In this document: positions 62,881-64,000 of the stretch, piece by piece
Position numbering within the stretch: position 1 is the first letter of the stretch
How the letters are laid out: each line of letters opens with the position of its first letter
NCBI GenBank assembly: GCA_036874045.1
Contig: CM072344.1
Location: 15,472,501 to 15,536,500 of the forward strand
Reading direction: 5' to 3'
DNA from: Cymodocea nodosa
Taxonomy: Eukaryota; Streptophyta; Magnoliopsida; Alismatales; Cymodoceaceae
Length of the DNA stretch: 64,000 nt
The notes under the pieces: generated by a model
The model's database searches: none
Seen by the model: only the letters and a program-made list of their open reading frames with translations
Told to the model about the DNA's origin: nothing
Position numbers and translations under genes: made by a program

Positions 62881-64000
62881 TACCTAGAAAATATTTAAGT
62901 TTATCAAATACACATAAATATTGAATATAAATCATTTTGTCAATCATTAAAACATAAACATATTAATAGATAAGAACATTATCCTTAACATTAACTTCCT
63001 TGAAATTTGAGGAATAAATGTTTATTTCTCAAGCCTTTTACTTGAGCCTACACTAATCTAGTGATGTTATGCCTAACATCTTACCATTACAATTTCCTTG
63101 GAAAATCTGTTAAGTTTTACCTTTAAATGCCATTAGATTCCTTCCTTACAAGATGAGAAGTCTTCATTACAACTCCACAAGCTAAGTTGCTTTTAAAATT
63201 GAAGTACTAGATCCCCTTTGAATAGTTCTTTCTTTCAATGTATGCAAATGATCTTCAATGTAGCTCTATGTGCATGTGAACTTGAGACTGTGAGGAAGAA
63301 TGAGATTTTTCTATTAAGAGAATGAGAGTGCAATGCAAGAAAATGTAAGACATCTCGTGGTTAAAATTTATGGCCAACAAAAACAAATATACAAGTATTG
63401 GTGGCCAAGATGTGCATGTGGAATGACTACTTTCTATAATGACCACTAGAATGGTATTTTGTTTTGATTATCGATTGGTCATTGCCCTCAATGATCAAAT
63501 AAATTGATATATTGTTTGAGAAAATAGTATACTATTATTACATGACTCTACACTTTGTAACAAAATTAATATATTGTTTAGTAAAATTAGTATATCATTT
63601 TTGTTCTAAAATTTTGAATTACCCCAGTTGATCAAAATTTTACATCATCTCATAAAAACAATATTTTGTTTTTTTATCTAACTTGAGTTACTCAGGTTGA
63701 CTAAAACAATATGTTGATTGTCTTGTACCAATATGCTAATTTTCTAGTAAAGAAAAGTCTTAAATTTCATACTATAAATACACCAAAAATATTTCCAAAT
63801 GTATGAGCATAATGCAAGCATTCTATATATCACACTAATATATAAAATGAGTGAGAAATCTAGTGTGTATGTGTGGGTGGTCTTGGGGATTTACATTTTG
63901 ACCTAAAACTCAATAAAAAGAAACTTACATCAATTACCACAAATGTAAACACTAAAATACTTGAAGCGCAAGTCCGAAATCTTTTTAGTTCCTCAAACTT

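Larger units (their letters stand above)
60201..64000. other. Right-end region, intron or intergenic
   Basis: Holds an RTE LINE piece (61130-61400), the palindromic unit array (61800-62880), a stretch beginning TTATAATGGTTCCCCTC (61660) reminiscent of a common plant repeat, and AT-rich sequence to the end. No coding exon was recognised. Confidence 0.5.

Overview
This 64 kb window is nuclear DNA from a flowering plant. It holds five recognisable protein genes with spliced exons, in an AT-rich background full of decayed transposable elements. First exons are strongly GC-rich (ERF, carotenoid hydroxylase exon 1, serine racemase exon 1), while introns and intergenic DNA are very AT-rich. That 5' GC gradient would fit a non-grass monocot or a basal lineage, but the species cannot be fixed from the sequence.

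Layout, left to right. (1) <1-7700, minus: CYP97C1/LUT1-type carotene epsilon-ring hydroxylase, eight exons visible, last exon off the left edge. (2) 8957-9604, minus: intronless group IX ERF transcription factor with an AP2 domain and a C-terminal EDLL-type motif. (3) 9605-16024: intergenic, with a decayed Ty1/copia piece. (4) 16025-33766, minus: a 14-exon PA-domain signal peptide peptidase-like protease (SPPL2-5 type) with complete catalytic motifs; its introns hold RTE and L1 LINEs, a hAT-like piece and a Ty1/copia fossil. (5) 33767-36801: an AT-rich region shared by two divergent genes. (6) 36802-44778, plus: six-exon serine racemase, with a Ty3/gypsy fossil in its 5.7 kb third intron. (7) 48780-53485, minus: eight-exon 4-coumarate-CoA ligase-like enzyme ending in the peroxisomal signal PRL. 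(8) 53486-64000: intergenic, with an 86-bp minisatellite, a possible non-coding 5' leader of a further plus-strand gene at about 60000, and an array of short palindromic units at about 61800-62880.

The genes form no pathway or cluster. They serve separate jobs: plastid carotenoid metabolism, stress transcription, intramembrane proteolysis, D-serine metabolism and peroxisomal acyl activation. The repeat landscape is dominated by an RTE-class LINE, with about nine fragments on both strands. I see no convincing new gene system. The most notable signals are a GC-AG intron whose donor abuts a tandem array of donor-like sequences, the palindromic minisatellite, and compact promoter modules upstream of the ERF and SPPL genes. 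All exon borders were placed by hand from splice sites, reading frame and remembered family sequences.
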